From: Paenalcaligenes hominis
GTDB taxonomy: Bacteria; Pseudomonadota; Gammaproteobacteria; Burkholderiales; Burkholderiaceae_B
Length of the DNA: 64,000 bases
Assembly: GCF_011927625.1 (NCBI RefSeq)
Contig: NZ_JAATIZ010000001.1
Span: 62,001 to 126,000, forward strand
Reading direction: 5' to 3'
Under the pieces are notes generated by a model. It was not told the origin of the DNA and searched no databases. It saw nothing but the letters and a program-made list of their open reading frames with translations. Both the position numbers and the translations under genes were made by a program. Numbering within the stretch: the first letter of the stretch is position 1; the number at the start of each line of letters is the position of its first letter. Below, piece after piece: positions 10,266-19,395 of this stretch.

Positions 10266-10293
10266 AAAAAACTGGCTTTATGCCAGTTTTTTT
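10266..10293. terminator. bidirectional terminator between the HAD gene and the amidase gene
   Basis: ACTGGC / GCCAGT stem with a TTTAT loop, A-run on the left and seven Ts on the right; stops + and - transcripts that converge here. Confidence 0.9.
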
Positions 10294-10303
10294 AGGGCTG
10301 CGT

Positions 10304-11119
10304 CTACGGTGCATCGGAGGCGGCACCGTGTTGTAAAGCACGTAAGATGCCCGCGGTTTCGGTGTCCAACATACCATCATGCTGAGCGGGGCGATAGCGC
10401 ATTTGGAAAGCACGCAATACATTGATTGATGCAGCATCCCATTGTCCTGTTATGTCGATGGGATAACCGATTTGTTGTAATAGTTGTTGTGTTTCTATCG
10501 GAGTGGGCAGGCCTTCAGCGGCATAGAAATCACTAAAGTGCTGCGCCGTACCCGCATCAAACCAGCGCCCCAAGCCCGCTTGGGCTAACTGTTCCCAGGG
10601 AAACAACGGGCCCGGGTCAATTTTGCGTTGTGGGGCTATATCGCTATGTCCCACAATGTGCTCGGCAGGGATATTGTGCTTTGCTACGATGTCATGCAGC
10701 AAAGCAATTAATGTTTCGATTTGCTGTGGGGCATAGGGGGCCCAACTTAAGTCAGGACGACGCCCTTCGTTCACGAGCTCGATACCAATCGAGCTGGTGT
10801 TAAGGTCTGGGTAGTCATACCAGGCGCTAACCCCTGCATGCCAAGCGCGTCGGTTTTCATCCACTAATTGATACACCACCGGTTGAGCGGTGTCGGTAAT
10901 TAAATAATGGCTACTGACGTTTTGCTGGGTGAGGGTTTTTAAGGCTACAGGAAAAGGGCTAGACGTATAGTGAATGACAACATGTCGCACTCGACTGTTA
11001 TGTCCTTGAGCCTCAAAATCCGTATTCAATGTGTAGTTAAGCTGTGGGCCCAAGCTGCTGCAGGCGCTAAGTAAGGCGCATGACCCCATAACAACACTAA
11101 GACTGAGAGGGTTACGCAT
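10304..11119 (-). CDS. amiD: N-acetylmuramoyl-L-alanine amidase, AmiD-like lipoprotein
   Basis: Amidase_2 zinc enzyme that cuts the amide between MurNAc and the stem peptide. The start at 11119 gives a lipoprotein signal with lipobox LSAC, Cys at residue 20; a longer frame upstream would hide this. Zinc ligands by family pattern are H50 (VVIHYT), H158 (VGHSD) and D168 (KIDPG), with E114 in SIGIEL. The C-terminal 70 residues look like a peptidoglycan-binding helical domain (AASINVLRAFQMRY). This layout fits AmiD, an outer-membrane-anchored amidase, rather than cytosolic AmpD. Its ATG overlaps the upstream methyltransferase stop by 8 nt. 271 aa. Confidence 0.88.
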   Translation of the reverse strand: MRNPLSLSVVMGSCALLSACSSLGPQLNYTLNTDFEAQGHNSRVRHVVIHYTSSPFPVALKTLTQQNVSSHYLITDTAQPVVYQLVDENRRAWHAGVSAWYDYPDLNTSSIGIELVNEGRRPDLSWAPYAPQQIETLIALLHDIVAKHNIPAEHIVGHSDIAPQRKIDPGPLFPWEQLAQAGLGRWFDAGTAQHFSDFYAAEGLPTPIETQQLLQQIGYPIDITGQWDAASINVLRAFQMRYRPAQHDGMLDTETAGILRALQHGAASDAP

Positions 11120-11828
11120 GGGCTTGAAATAAGAATAAAGTGGGAAGTTTATTAAGCTCGGGTGCAGGCTGGTTGCGCCATTGGCTGACGCTGTGTGTAC
11201 GCACCCATTCATCGGGGGTAGTCAAGGCTCGGGCAACACATAAGCGAGTGGTAGGAGCCAACTGTTTCAGCAAGTTGTCAAATAAAGCGGGGTTGCGATA
11301 GGGCGTTTCAATAAAAATTTGAGATTGGTTAAGTTTTTTGGACTGTTGTTCCCAGAGTTTGAGTGTACGAGCTTGGTCGTCCGCTTGGCGGGGAACATAA
11401 CCATGAAAACAAAAGTTTTGTCCGTCTAAGCCGCTGGCCATTAAGCCTAATAAAATGGATGAAGGACCAACATAGGGCTTTACCGTAAAGCCTAGGCCAT
11501 GCGCCATTGCGACCACCACAGCGCCAGGGTCGGCGACGGCAGGACAACCGGCTTCGGACATTAAGCCGATGCCTGCGGCAGCCTCTGGGCTTTGGAGCCA
11601 CTGTTGAATTTGTTGTTTAGAGCTATTGTGCTTATCAAGCTGAAATAACGTGATGTCCTGTAAGGCGTGCTCGGTGCCCATTTGTTTTAAGAAAGCACGC
11701 GCTGTTTTGGCATTTTCTACAATAAAACAGCGTAGTTGGGCTGCTTGCTGTTGTACCGCAGTAGGAAGCCACAGAGCATTAGCACTGTCACCTAAGGGAA
11801 CGGGAAGTAAATGTAATGTTTTAGTCAT
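11112..11828 (-). CDS. SAM-dependent methyltransferase, tetrapyrrole-methylase fold (RsmI-like)
   Basis: 238 aa, resembling the RsmI/YraL branch: early LLPVPLGD, MSEAGCPAVADPG (about residues 90-102), VGPSSILLGLMASGL, FHGYVPR and IFIETPYRN. RsmI 2'-O-methylates C1402 of 16S rRNA, and its core has the same SEAGxP.vaDPG and GPSA motifs. This one is shorter than RsmI (about 280 aa) and begins differently, so it may be a paralog with another target; substrate unassigned. Gene overlaps of 8 nt with maf upstream and the amidase downstream point to a coupled three-gene operon. Confidence 0.8.
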   Translation of the reverse strand: MTKTLHLLPVPLGDSANALWLPTAVQQQAAQLRCFIVENAKTARAFLKQMGTEHALQDITLFQLDKHNSSKQQIQQWLQSPEAAAGIGLMSEAGCPAVADPGAVVVAMAHGLGFTVKPYVGPSSILLGLMASGLDGQNFCFHGYVPRQADDQARTLKLWEQQSKKLNQSQIFIETPYRNPALFDNLLKQLAPTTRLCVARALTTPDEWVRTHSVSQWRNQPAPELNKLPTLFLFQAHA

Positions 11829-12420
11829 AAGTCCTAAGAGCGATTGGAGTCAAAAGAGGATTTACGCCGCGTTCACGTAACAAACGAGCTAGCTCAATAA
11901 GCGGTAGGCCGATAATAGCAGTGGGGTCATTTGACTGCATGGATTGCATCAGGCTAATTCCTAAGCTCTCAGCTTTGGCGCTGCCAGCAGTATCGTAAGG
12001 CTGCTCAAAGGCCAAATAATTTTCTATCTCTTCATCGCTTAACGCGCGGAAACGGCAGATGGTTTCCACGTTGACGGTTTGAAACTGTGTGTTTTGTGCC
12101 ACGCATAAAGCAGTATGAAACACAACGGTTTGCCCTTGAAGTTGCTTTAGCTGAGCCACAGCCTGAGGATGATTACCCGGTTTACCTAGGCTCTGCGAGC
12201 CCAACGTTGCTACTTGATCTGAGCCAATCACGATGGCGTCAGGGTGCATGGCGGCAATGGCCTGTGCTTTGGCTGTGGCTAAGCGTAAGGCCAATTGTTT
12301 AGGGTGCTCGTTAGGAAAGGGGCTTTCATCGACATCCGGAGCAAGCACCTCAAAGGGAAGACAAAGTCGCTCTAGAAGTTGACGGCGATAAACAGAGCTT
12401 GAGGCCAGAATAAGACGCAT
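11821..12420 (-). CDS. maf: Maf family nucleotide pyrophosphatase (YceF type)
   Basis: House-cleaning nucleoside triphosphate pyrophosphatase. 199 aa. The substrate-binding LASSSVYRRQLLERL start (residues 4-18), DVDESP (about 29-35), IGSDQVA (about 65) and the late YDTAGSAKAESLG segment are all family hallmarks. The YceF branch, which acts on m7GTP in E. coli, is favoured because the gene sits divergently next to yceD-rpmF, its usual neighbourhood. First gene of the minus-strand maf / methyltransferase / amidase operon. Confidence 0.92.
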   Translation of the reverse strand: MRLILASSSVYRRQLLERLCLPFEVLAPDVDESPFPNEHPKQLALRLATAKAQAIAAMHPDAIVIGSDQVATLGSQSLGKPGNHPQAVAQLKQLQGQTVVFHTALCVAQNTQFQTVNVETICRFRALSDEEIENYLAFEQPYDTAGSAKAESLGISLMQSMQSNDPTAIIGLPLIELARLLRERGVNPLLTPIALRTYD

Positions 12421-12452
12421 AATCGCTTTGTGGTGTAAAATGAGTGAAGTGT

Positions 12453-12482
12453 TTGACTAGCTAAAGGTCAACGCGTTATTAT
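12453..12482 (+). promoter_or_regulatory. sigma-70-type promoter for the yceD-rpmF-fab operon
   Basis: TTGACT (12453-12458) and TATTAT (12477-12482), 18-bp spacer, each 5/6 to consensus, in the 80-95 bp gap between divergent maf and yceD. Expected transcription start near 12489, which would favour the later of two candidate yceD start codons. Confidence 0.55.
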
Positions 12483-12515
12483 CTCCCTTTTTCTTCGTTA
12501 TTGGAAATACTTGCC

Positions 12516-13031
12516 TTGCAGCCAACACAATATCTATTAGATACTGCGGCGTTCACTCGCAACGGTGAAGTTTTTGCGGCCCAAAGCCCGATTTCTGTTT
12601 TTAAGCGTGCCCTAGAGGGCTTGCCTGCCCAAAAAGATCAGTCGTTAAGCTGGTCCATACAAGGCAGCGTCGATACAGCAGGTCAAGAGTTTTTAACTAT
12701 CACACTGACTGGGTTTGTCGTGCTGACATGCCAACGCTGTATGCAGGATTTTGATTATCCTATTGATGCTAAAAATCAGGTTCTAGTCGTGGCTAACGAA
12801 CTAGAGTTAGATATAGACGCAGACGATCCCGATGCCATCGAGCGTATATTGGGAGCAGTGCAGCTCAATGCATTGGATCTGGTCGAGGATGAACTAATCC
12901 TAAGCCTGCCCTATGTTCCGCGCCACACCGAATGTCCTCATCTACCCGAGGCTCTCGCTGTCCAAGACGAAGAGGCCGAAGACGAAAAGCCCAATCCTTT
13001 TGCCGTCCTCAGCCAACTTAAAAAATCGTAA
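12516..13031 (+). CDS. yceD: DUF177 protein YceD (23S rRNA accumulation protein)
   Basis: Small acidic protein found before rpmF across bacteria and linked to 23S rRNA accumulation. A CxxC pair is visible (CQRCMQDF, middle of the chain), as is the acidic [13 protein letters not shown] segment and the C-terminal family end PFAVLSQLK. No ATG start is available; TTG at 12516 has GGAAA 8 nt upstream and leaves a 27-nt leader from the predicted promoter, while TTG at 12501 has no ribosome site. Either is possible. About 171 aa. Start of a long collinear run into rpmF and the fab genes. Confidence 0.85.
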   Translation: MQPTQYLLDTAAFTRNGEVFAAQSPISVFKRALEGLPAQKDQSLSWSIQGSVDTAGQEFLTITLTGFVVLTCQRCMQDFDYPIDAKNQVLVVANELELDIDADDPDAIERILGAVQLNALDLVEDELILSLPYVPRHTECPHLPEALAVQDEEAEDEKPNPFAVLSQLKKS

Positions 13032-13093
13032 ATTTATTTTATTTTTCATTTACGGGGCTGGTCAATGGATCTGCTCTGTTTACAGGAGTCATC

Positions 13094-13276
13094 ATGGCTG
13101 TTCAGCAAAACAAAAAGAGCCCGTCTCGTCGTGGCATGCGTCGTTCGCACGATGCCTTAACCGGTCCTGCAACGGCAATCGAGCCCACAACAGGCGAGCT
13201 ACATTTACGTCACCACATCAGCCCTAACGGCGTTTACCGTGGTCGTAAAGTGCTACAAACTAAAAACGACGATTAA
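13094..13276 (+). CDS. rpmF: 50S ribosomal protein L32
   Basis: 60 aa basic protein beginning [20 protein letters not shown], the standard L32 start, and ending [10 protein letters not shown]. No cysteines, so the zinc-free form. Strong AGGAG ribosome site at 13084-13088, 6 nt from the ATG. Lies between yceD and plsX, the conserved link between ribosome production and lipid synthesis genes. Confidence 0.97.
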   Translation: MAVQQNKKSPSRRGMRRSHDALTGPATAIEPTTGELHLRHHISPNGVYRGRKVLQTKNDD

Positions 13277-13314
13277 TTTCTTGCGTCGTCGTTTACTGCG
13301 CCGTTGCGTTTCAC

Positions 13315-14394
13315 ATGTCTAATCCGTATATACGTATCGCCATTGATTGCATGGGGGGCGATGTAGGTCTGGCTGTAACCATTCCTGCTGCCGCTCAATT
13401 TGCCCAGCAACACGAGGATGTTTTGTGTTTGTTGGTAGGTGACAAAGAGGCTGTTGCAAGTCATTTGCAACGTCATCGTGGTCCCGATCGTGCCTGGTAC
13501 GAAATCATACATGCCTCAGAGGTCGTCACTATGGATGACTCGGTCGAGGTCGCATTACGGCGCAAAAAAGATTCTTCCATGCGCGTTGCCGCTCAGTTAG
13601 TTAAAGACCAACTAGCGGACGCGTGTGTTTCAGCCGGCAATACAGGCGCATGGATGGCTATTTCCCGCTATGTGCTTAAAACATTAGATGGCATTAGCCG
13701 TCCGGCTATTGCGACCTCCATTCCTAATCAGAAAGGGGGCGCCACAACTATGCTTGATCTGGGTGCCAACGTAGACTGTAGTGCTCAGCACTTACTGCAG
13801 TTTGCTATTATGGGTACCGCTTTGGCCTCCATCGTAGATAAACAACAAAGCCCTTCCGTTGGCTTACTTAATATCGGTGAAGAGGTCATTAAAGGCAACG
13901 AGGTCGTGCGTCAAGCCGCCGAGCTGCTGCGTCACAGTGGTTTAAATTTTTACGGCAACGTAGAAGGCGATGACATTTGCAAAGGTACCGTCGACGTCGT
14001 GGTTTGCGATGGCTTTGTAGGTAATGTGGTCTTGAAGTCCTTAGAGGGGCTAGCCAAAATGGTCGCTTCTATGTTGCGCGAGGAATTCACTCGCAACAGC
14101 TTATCTATGGCGGCAGGCCTTGTCGCCAAACCAGTCCTGAGCCGTTTAGGTCATCGTGTCGACAACCGACGCTACAATGGCGCGGCATTACTTGGCTTAC
14201 GTGGTATCGTAATTAAAAGTCATGGCTCTGCCGATGCCTATGCGTATGGCTACGCGCTGCAACGCGCTCGAGATGCTGTGAATAATGGCTTACTTACCGG
14301 AACGACCGAAGCCATAGACCGCTTGCGTCATCAGCTGGAAACGCAAAATGGTAAAGAGCTTCCTCTGGACACGCAGTCTGAGCCTGCGCTCTAA
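13315..14394 (+). CDS. plsX: phosphate acyltransferase PlsX
   Basis: Makes acyl-phosphate from acyl-ACP for phospholipid synthesis at the membrane. 359 aa, typical length. The N-terminal [11 protein letters not shown] (residues 8-18), [23 protein letters not shown] and the later [13 protein letters not shown] are family signatures. The ribosome site before the ATG is poor, but the N-terminus is standard. Followed by fabH after 24 bp. Confidence 0.96.
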   Translation: MSNPYIRIAIDCMGGDVGLAVTIPAAAQFAQQHEDVLCLLVGDKEAVASHLQRHRGPDRAWYEIIHASEVVTMDDSVEVALRRKKDSSMRVAAQLVKDQLADACVSAGNTGAWMAISRYVLKTLDGISRPAIATSIPNQKGGATTMLDLGANVDCSAQHLLQFAIMGTALASIVDKQQSPSVGLLNIGEEVIKGNEVVRQAAELLRHSGLNFYGNVEGDDICKGTVDVVVCDGFVGNVVLKSLEGLAKMVASMLREEFTRNSLSMAAGLVAKPVLSRLGHRVDNRRYNGAALLGLRGIVIKSHGSADAYAYGYALQRARDAVNNGLLTGTTEAIDRLRHQLETQNGKELPLDTQSEPAL

Positions 14395-14418
14395 GCGCAG
14401 CATATCAAGGATTTCACA

Positions 14419-15393
14419 ATGCCATATACCAAAATAATAGGTACTGGTTCCTACTTGCCCCCTCGTATTGTTAGTAATGACGATCTTGCCGCTCAGTTAG
14501 CTCAAGATGGGATTGAAACTTCCGATCAATGGATCATGGAACGAACGGGAATACGGCAACGTCATATTGCTGATCGCGGTGTGACCACAAGTCAAATTGC
14601 TACGCAAGCTGCGCAAGCTGCTCTGCTTGATGCAGGGCTAGCGGCTTCGGACATTGATCTAATCGTGGTGGCCACATCTACCCCGGATTTTGTTTTTCCT
14701 AGCACGGCGTGTTTGGTGCAAAACCAGCTTGGCATTTCTGGTGGTGCTGCGTTTGATGTTCAAGCAGTCTGCAGCGGTTTTGTTTATGCTTTGACAACAG
14801 CGGATGCGCTGATCAAGGCAGGTAATGCAACCAAGGCTTTAGTTATTGGCGCAGAGGTATTCTCTTCTATTTTAGATTGGAAAGATCGTAGTACCTGTGT
14901 GCTGTTTGGTGATGGGGCAGGTGCAGTGGTGCTTGCTGCTTCCCCCGAGCCTGGGATTATGGCCACTCAACTGAAAGCAGACGGCAGCCAAAATCATATT
15001 TTATGTGCCGCAGGCAACGTAGCCTATGGCGAGGTCGTGGGTGACCCTTTCTTGCGCATGGATGGACAGGCCGTATTTAAATTTGCCGTCAATGCCTTAA
15101 CCAAGTCGGGTCAAGAGGTCGTGGCTCAGGCAGGGTTGTCAATGGAACAGGTGGATTGGCTGATTCCTCACCAAGCCAATGTGCGTATTATTAATTTTAT
15201 TGGCCGTAAATTGCATGTTCCCACCGAGAAAGTAGTTATTACTCTAGATCAACACGCTAATACCTCAGCGGCTAGTGTTCCCCTAGCTTTGGATGCTGCA
15301 CGTAAAGATGGGCGCGTCAAGGCTGGGCATACTGTCTTAATGCAAGGCGTAGGCGGTGGCTTTACTTGGGGTTCTGTCCTAGCGCGTATTTAA
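14419..15393 (+). CDS. fabH: 3-oxoacyl-ACP synthase III (KAS III)
   Basis: Starts fatty-acid synthesis by condensing acetyl-CoA with malonyl-ACP. 324 aa thiolase fold. The catalytic triad is visible as C118 (AVCSGF), H251 (IPHQAN) and N281 (HANTSAAS). [10 protein letters not shown] at the C-terminus is the CoA/oxyanion region. AAGGA ribosome site 7-11 nt upstream. In the plsX-fabH-fabD-fabG run. Confidence 0.97.
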   Translation: MPYTKIIGTGSYLPPRIVSNDDLAAQLAQDGIETSDQWIMERTGIRQRHIADRGVTTSQIATQAAQAALLDAGLAASDIDLIVVATSTPDFVFPSTACLVQNQLGISGGAAFDVQAVCSGFVYALTTADALIKAGNATKALVIGAEVFSSILDWKDRSTCVLFGDGAGAVVLAASPEPGIMATQLKADGSQNHILCAAGNVAYGEVVGDPFLRMDGQAVFKFAVNALTKSGQEVVAQAGLSMEQVDWLIPHQANVRIINFIGRKLHVPTEKVVITLDQHANTSAASVPLALDAARKDGRVKAGHTVLMQGVGGGFTWGSVLARI

Positions 15394-15439
15394 CTAATTT
15401 ATGCTAGGCTAAACAGCAGTTATTTTTACAGTCAAACTC

Positions 15440-16375
15440 ATGAAAAAAATTGCATTTGTATTTCCAGGTCAAGGCTCTCAATCGGTGGGCATGCTTGATG
15501 CATGGTCAGATAATCGGGCTGTCCAAGCCGCTATCCAAGTAGCTAACGAAGCCCTAGACCAAGATTTAGGTCGTCTCATTGCTACGGGTCCTGATACAGA
15601 CCTGAACTTAACTACCAATACGCAGCCTGCTATGTTGTTGGCTGCCGTTGCCATGTTTAATGCATGGGTAGAGGCGGGTGGTGCCTTACCGGATGTGGTC
15701 GCGGGCCATAGTCTAGGTGAGTACTCTGCCTTAACTGCATCGGGTGTGTTGCGTTTGTCAGATGCCGTGAAACTTGTACGCATCCGTGCAGACGCAATGC
15801 AACAGGCGGTACCCGTCGGCGTCGGTGCCATGGCAGCTGTGCTTAACCTAAATGACGAACAGATTCGTCAAGTCTGTGCTCAGGCCGCCCAAGACCAAGT
15901 CGTAGAGCCTGTTAATTTTAACGCTCCTGGCCAAATTGTGATTGCTGGCCATAAAGAGGCTGTTGAGCGGGCGTGCGAGCTAGCTAAAGTCGCCGGGGCT
16001 CGACGCGCAGTATTGTTACCTGTATCCGCCCCGTTTCATTCTAGTTTGCTCGCGCCTGCTGCCGATACATTAGCCGTCGCGTTAAACCATATCGAACTTG
16101 ATGCGCCACGTATTCCTGTGATTAATAATGTGGATGTGGCGTATCCCGACGAGGTCGATGCCATTAAGTCGGCCTTAGCGCGTCAAGCATGGCACCCAGT
16201 TCGTTGGGTGGAAACCATCGAGAAAATGCGTGCTTTAGGGGTGACTCACATTGTAGAATGTGGGCCAGGTAAAGTCCTCTCTGGCTTAGTTAAGCGTATC
16301 GATAAAGATATGATAGTCTTGTCGATCAATGATCCCGCCTCACTTGAGCACGTCTTAACAAGCTTACAAAATTAA
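15440..16375 (+). CDS. fabD: malonyl-CoA:ACP transacylase
   Basis: Loads malonyl from CoA onto ACP. 311 aa. FPGQGSQ (residues 9-15), nucleophile S91 in GHSLGE, and later VSAPFHSSLL and EcGPGKVLSGL show the family. The fabG start follows within 7 nt of its stop, so the two are probably coupled. Confidence 0.97.
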   Translation: MKKIAFVFPGQGSQSVGMLDAWSDNRAVQAAIQVANEALDQDLGRLIATGPDTDLNLTTNTQPAMLLAAVAMFNAWVEAGGALPDVVAGHSLGEYSALTASGVLRLSDAVKLVRIRADAMQQAVPVGVGAMAAVLNLNDEQIRQVCAQAAQDQVVEPVNFNAPGQIVIAGHKEAVERACELAKVAGARRAVLLPVSAPFHSSLLAPAADTLAVALNHIELDAPRIPVINNVDVAYPDEVDAIKSALARQAWHPVRWVETIEKMRALGVTHIVECGPGKVLSGLVKRIDKDMIVLSINDPASLEHVLTSLQN

Positions 16376-16381
16376 TTGCAT

Positions 16382-17122
16382 ATGACAACATTGCCTTTAG
16401 CTGGAAAAATTGCTCTTGTGACAGGCGCTACGCGTGGCTTAGGTCAAGCTATTGCCCTACAGTTGCAAGCCCAAGGGGCGCAAGTAATAGGTACTGCCAC
16501 CACAGCGGCAGGTGCTGAAACTATTACGGCCTATTTAAATAACCCGCATAGTCGGGGCGTACAATTAGACGTCACGGACGATCAGGCCTGCGATGATCTA
16601 ATCGCCCAATTGTCCAAAGAGGGCGGGCCGCATATATTAGTTAATAATGCTGGTATTACTCGCGATAACCTGGCCATGCGTTTAAAAGATGATGATTTTG
16701 ACGCTGTCATGGACACCAACTTGCGTGCTGTTTTTCGCTTAAGCCGCGCCGTTATTCGCCCTATGATGAAAGCGCGCTGGGGTCGTATAATAAACATTAG
16801 TTCGGTGGTTGGCTATAGTGGCAACCCTGGGCAAGCCAACTACGCTGCGGCGAAAGCCGGTGTAGCGGGTATGTCACGAGCCTTGGCACGTGAACTAGGC
16901 AGTCGTAATATTACTGTTAATTGTGTGGCACCGGGTTTTATTGATACCGATATGACTCGTTCGCTATCCGACGAACAAAAAACAGCTTTGCTTACTCAAA
17001 TACCATTAGGTCGATTAGGTCAAAGCGAAGATATTGCGAATGCTGTAACCTTTTTAGCGGGTCCTCAGGCCGATTACATTACGGGTACTACCTTGCACGT
17101 CAATGGCGGCATGTACATGTAA
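16382..17122 (+). CDS. fabG: 3-oxoacyl-ACP reductase
   Basis: NADPH-dependent reduction of beta-ketoacyl-ACP. SDR fold: TGATRGLG dinucleotide motif near residue 14, NNAGITRDN near 88, catalytic S141, Y154 and K158 (ISSVVG...YAAAK). The ATG at 16382 gives MTTLPLAGKIALVTG; a TTG two codons upstream, directly after the fabD stop, is less likely. Neither has a clear ribosome site, consistent with re-initiation after fabD. 246 aa. Confidence 0.96.
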   Translation: MTTLPLAGKIALVTGATRGLGQAIALQLQAQGAQVIGTATTAAGAETITAYLNNPHSRGVQLDVTDDQACDDLIAQLSKEGGPHILVNNAGITRDNLAMRLKDDDFDAVMDTNLRAVFRLSRAVIRPMMKARWGRIINISSVVGYSGNPGQANYAAAKAGVAGMSRALARELGSRNITVNCVAPGFIDTDMTRSLSDEQKTALLTQIPLGRLGQSEDIANAVTFLAGPQADYITGTTLHVNGGMYM

Positions 17123-17241
17123 AAGACTTGGCGAAACGCTGATCTAAGGTTAAATTACTTACTTTAACTATTTTTAAGGGGCGTATCGTTTTATATCAGT
17201 ACTTTATTGAAACAAATCGATATTGCCATTTTTGGTCATAG

Positions 17242-17271
17242 CCTACACCCTTTTAATTGTTTGGCTATAAT
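17242..17271 (+). promoter_or_regulatory. likely acpP promoter
   Basis: Perfect TATAAT at 17266-17271, with only a poor -35 (CCTACA at 17242-17247, 18-bp spacer). The predicted start near 17278 gives a short leader of about 28 nt to the acpP ATG with GGAGAA at 17295-17300. A separate promoter fits the 183-bp gap after fabG and the known high demand for ACP. Confidence 0.45.
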
Positions 17272-17305
17272 TTGCGGGAATTAATCCCCAATTTGGAGAA
17301 TCTGC

Positions 17306-17545
17306 ATGGAAAGCATCGAACAGCGCGTCAAGAAGATCGTCGCTGAACAACTTGGCGTAAACGAAGCCGAGATCAAGAACGAATCTTCTTTTCTTGACGA
17401 CCTCGGTGCCGACTCGCTCGACATGGTCGAGCTCGTGATGGCGCTCGAAGACGAATTCGAAACCGAAATCCCAGACGAAGAAGCTGAGAAAATCACGACG
17501 GTTCAGCAAGCTGTTAACTACATTAACGCTAACAGCGAGCAGTAA
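17306..17545 (+). CDS. acpP: acyl carrier protein
   Basis: 79 aa very acidic protein that carries growing acyl chains on 4'-phosphopantetheine. The prosthetic-group serine is S37 in [28 protein letters not shown] start and [12 protein letters not shown] are classic. GGAGAA ribosome site. Flanked by 183 bp and 165 bp gaps, so it is probably transcribed partly as its own unit within the fab cluster. Confidence 0.98.
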   Translation: MESIEQRVKKIVAEQLGVNEAEIKNESSFLDDLGADSLDMVELVMALEDEFETEIPDEEAEKITTVQQAVNYINANSEQ

Positions 17546-17561
17546 TTTCAAACCTGGGTGT

Positions 17562-17596
17562 GGGCAGGCTAGACACATTGATGTGGTGGCTTGCCC
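17562..17596 (+). repeat. compound hairpin downstream of acpP
   Basis: Outer stem of 8 bp (17562-17569 with 17589-17596, one G-U pair) encloses an inner CACAT / ATGTG stem (17574-17585). No T-run follows, so it is not a standard terminator. It lies 17 nt after the acpP stop and could protect the acpP 3' end or set the acpP:fabF ratio; this is inference. Confidence 0.5.
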
Positions 17597-17710
17597 CAAA
17601 GCTCAAGGCGGTTTACAGAGAATGATACAGTGGCTCTACCTTAGCGCGCTTTGGTAAATGGTATTGGGTCATTCGCTACGAACCGCTTTTTTTGTATTTA
17701 GGAGTCATCC

Positions 17711-18943
17711 GTGAAACGACGTGTCGTGATTACCGGTTTAGGTATTGTGTCTCCAGTCGGTAATGACATACCAACCGCTTGGGATAACATCGTTAATGGG
17801 CGTTCAGGCATCGGGCGTATTACGCGCTTTGATCCCTCAGCTCTCACAGCCCAGATTGCGGGTGAGGTTAAAGATTTTGATGTTACGCAATACATCACAG
17901 CCAAAGAAGCCAAAACAATGGATACTTTTATCCATTACGGCGTGGCGGCGGGTGTGCAAGCGTGGCAAGACGCTGGCCTAGAAGTCACCGAAGACAATGC
18001 TGATCGTATCGGTGTTATTGTTGGTTCGGGGATTGGCGGTTTACCTCGCATCGAGGCCACACAATCCGACTACCTCGAACGCGGCCCGCGCCGTATTTCC
18101 CCGTTCTTTGTGCCTGGGTCCCTCGTTAATTTGGTTTCAGGCCAATTATCTATTCTGCTAGGGCTTAAAGGGCCAAGCTATGCTGTGGTATCAGCGTGTA
18201 CAACTGGCTTACATTCCATTGGTGACGCGGCTCGTCTTATCGAGTATGGCGATGCTGATGTGATGGTAGCGGGTGGTGCCGAAGCTACAGTTTCCCCACT
18301 AGGTGTGGGCGGCTTTGCCGCAATGCGTGCATTATCCACTCGCAATGACGATCCACAGACGGCTTCCCGTCCTTGGGACATTGATCGAGACGGTTTTGTC
18401 TTGGGCGAGGGCGCTGGGGTATTGGTGCTCGAGGAATACGAGCATGCAAAAAAACGTGGTGCTCGGATTTACGGCGAGTTCGTTGGCTATGGCATGAGCT
18501 CAGATGCTCATCATATTACTACGCCAGATAGCGATGGCCCGCGTCGTGGCATGTTAAATGCCCTACGCAATGGAAAAATTAATGTAGAGGATATTGACTA
18601 CATTAATGCACACGGTACATCCACCCCGTTGGGTGATATTAATGAAACCGTAGCCATCAAGCTGGCCCTCGGAGATCACGCAAACAAGGTAATCGTGAAC
18701 TCAACTAAATCCATGACCGGGCATTTATTGGGTGCAGCGGGTGGTATAGAGGCCGTTTTCACTACGCTTGCGCTCTACAATCAAATCTCGCCCCCTACGA
18801 TTAATATCTTTAATCAAGATCCTGAATGCGATCTGGATTACTGTGCTAATCAAGCGCGAGAAACCAAAATTGATGTCGCAGTATCTAACTCTTTTGGTTT
18901 TGGTGGCACAAATGGCACCATGGTGGTGCGTCGTCTGGACTAA
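17711..18943 (+). CDS. fabF: 3-oxoacyl-ACP synthase II (KAS II)
   Basis: Elongating condensing enzyme, acyl-ACP plus malonyl-ACP. 410 aa. Catalytic C163 (SACTTG), H301 (NAHGTS) and H338 (TGHLLGAAG) are in place; the C-terminal NSFGFGGTNG is the oxyanion region. GTG start at 17711 with AGGAG at 17700-17704; no competing ATG fits. The next gene starts 2 bp after its stop. Confidence 0.97.
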   Translation: MKRRVVITGLGIVSPVGNDIPTAWDNIVNGRSGIGRITRFDPSALTAQIAGEVKDFDVTQYITAKEAKTMDTFIHYGVAAGVQAWQDAGLEVTEDNADRIGVIVGSGIGGLPRIEATQSDYLERGPRRISPFFVPGSLVNLVSGQLSILLGLKGPSYAVVSACTTGLHSIGDAARLIEYGDADVMVAGGAEATVSPLGVGGFAAMRALSTRNDDPQTASRPWDIDRDGFVLGEGAGVLVLEEYEHAKKRGARIYGEFVGYGMSSDAHHITTPDSDGPRRGMLNALRNGKINVEDIDYINAHGTSTPLGDINETVAIKLALGDHANKVIVNSTKSMTGHLLGAAGGIEAVFTTLALYNQISPPTINIFNQDPECDLDYCANQARETKIDVAVSNSFGFGGTNGTMVVRRLD

Positions 18944-18945
18944 CC

Positions 18946-19395
18946 ATGGTTCCCCGAACCCAACACTTCACTACACGTACTCCTTTACGTGTTCGGGTGT
19001 TGGGTTTGTTGTTTTTGGTGTTAGTGTTGGGCGTGCTAGGCCTGCTTAGTCAACAATGGCACGTCTCTCTTGCCTTATACTTGGGCTTCAGCTTCTTTGT
19101 GGTGGTGGCTTATCTCTACCAAAGCCAAACGCAGCTTGTTTATTCTTTAAGCTGTAACCAACACAGTCAGTTTTATTTTACTCACCCCTATTCTCGGCCT
19201 GTGCACATTACCCATGTGTGGCAGAGTTCTTGGGCTGTATGTCTACGTCTTCGTCAACACGACCAACCGCAACGAACGCAGGTTATGGTATTTTGGCGTA
19301 GCGCTCAGTCAGTCACCGCATGGAGATATTTACATATTCACGTATTGCGTTATCAACTTCAGCATAATGACCCCTCGATAGAGAGCACGGTATGA
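18946..19395 (+). CDS. small membrane protein, possibly YgfX-like
   Basis: 149 aa with two hydrophobic segments at about residues 17-35 and 41-59, then a soluble tail with many His/Gln and a VMVFWRSAQSVTAWRYLHIHVL stretch split by no stops. The architecture (two N-terminal helices plus a short tail with a W-R-x-L-x-V pattern) resembles YgfX/CptA-type membrane proteins, but I am not certain of the family. Begins 2 bp after fabF and its TGA overlaps the rpoE ATG (ATGA), so it is translationally tied to the sigma factor. Function unknown. Confidence 0.75.
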   Translation: MVPRTQHFTTRTPLRVRVLGLLFLVLVLGVLGLLSQQWHVSLALYLGFSFFVVVAYLYQSQTQLVYSLSCNQHSQFYFTHPYSRPVHITHVWQSSWAVCLRLRQHDQPQRTQVMVFWRSAQSVTAWRYLHIHVLRYQLQHNDPSIESTV

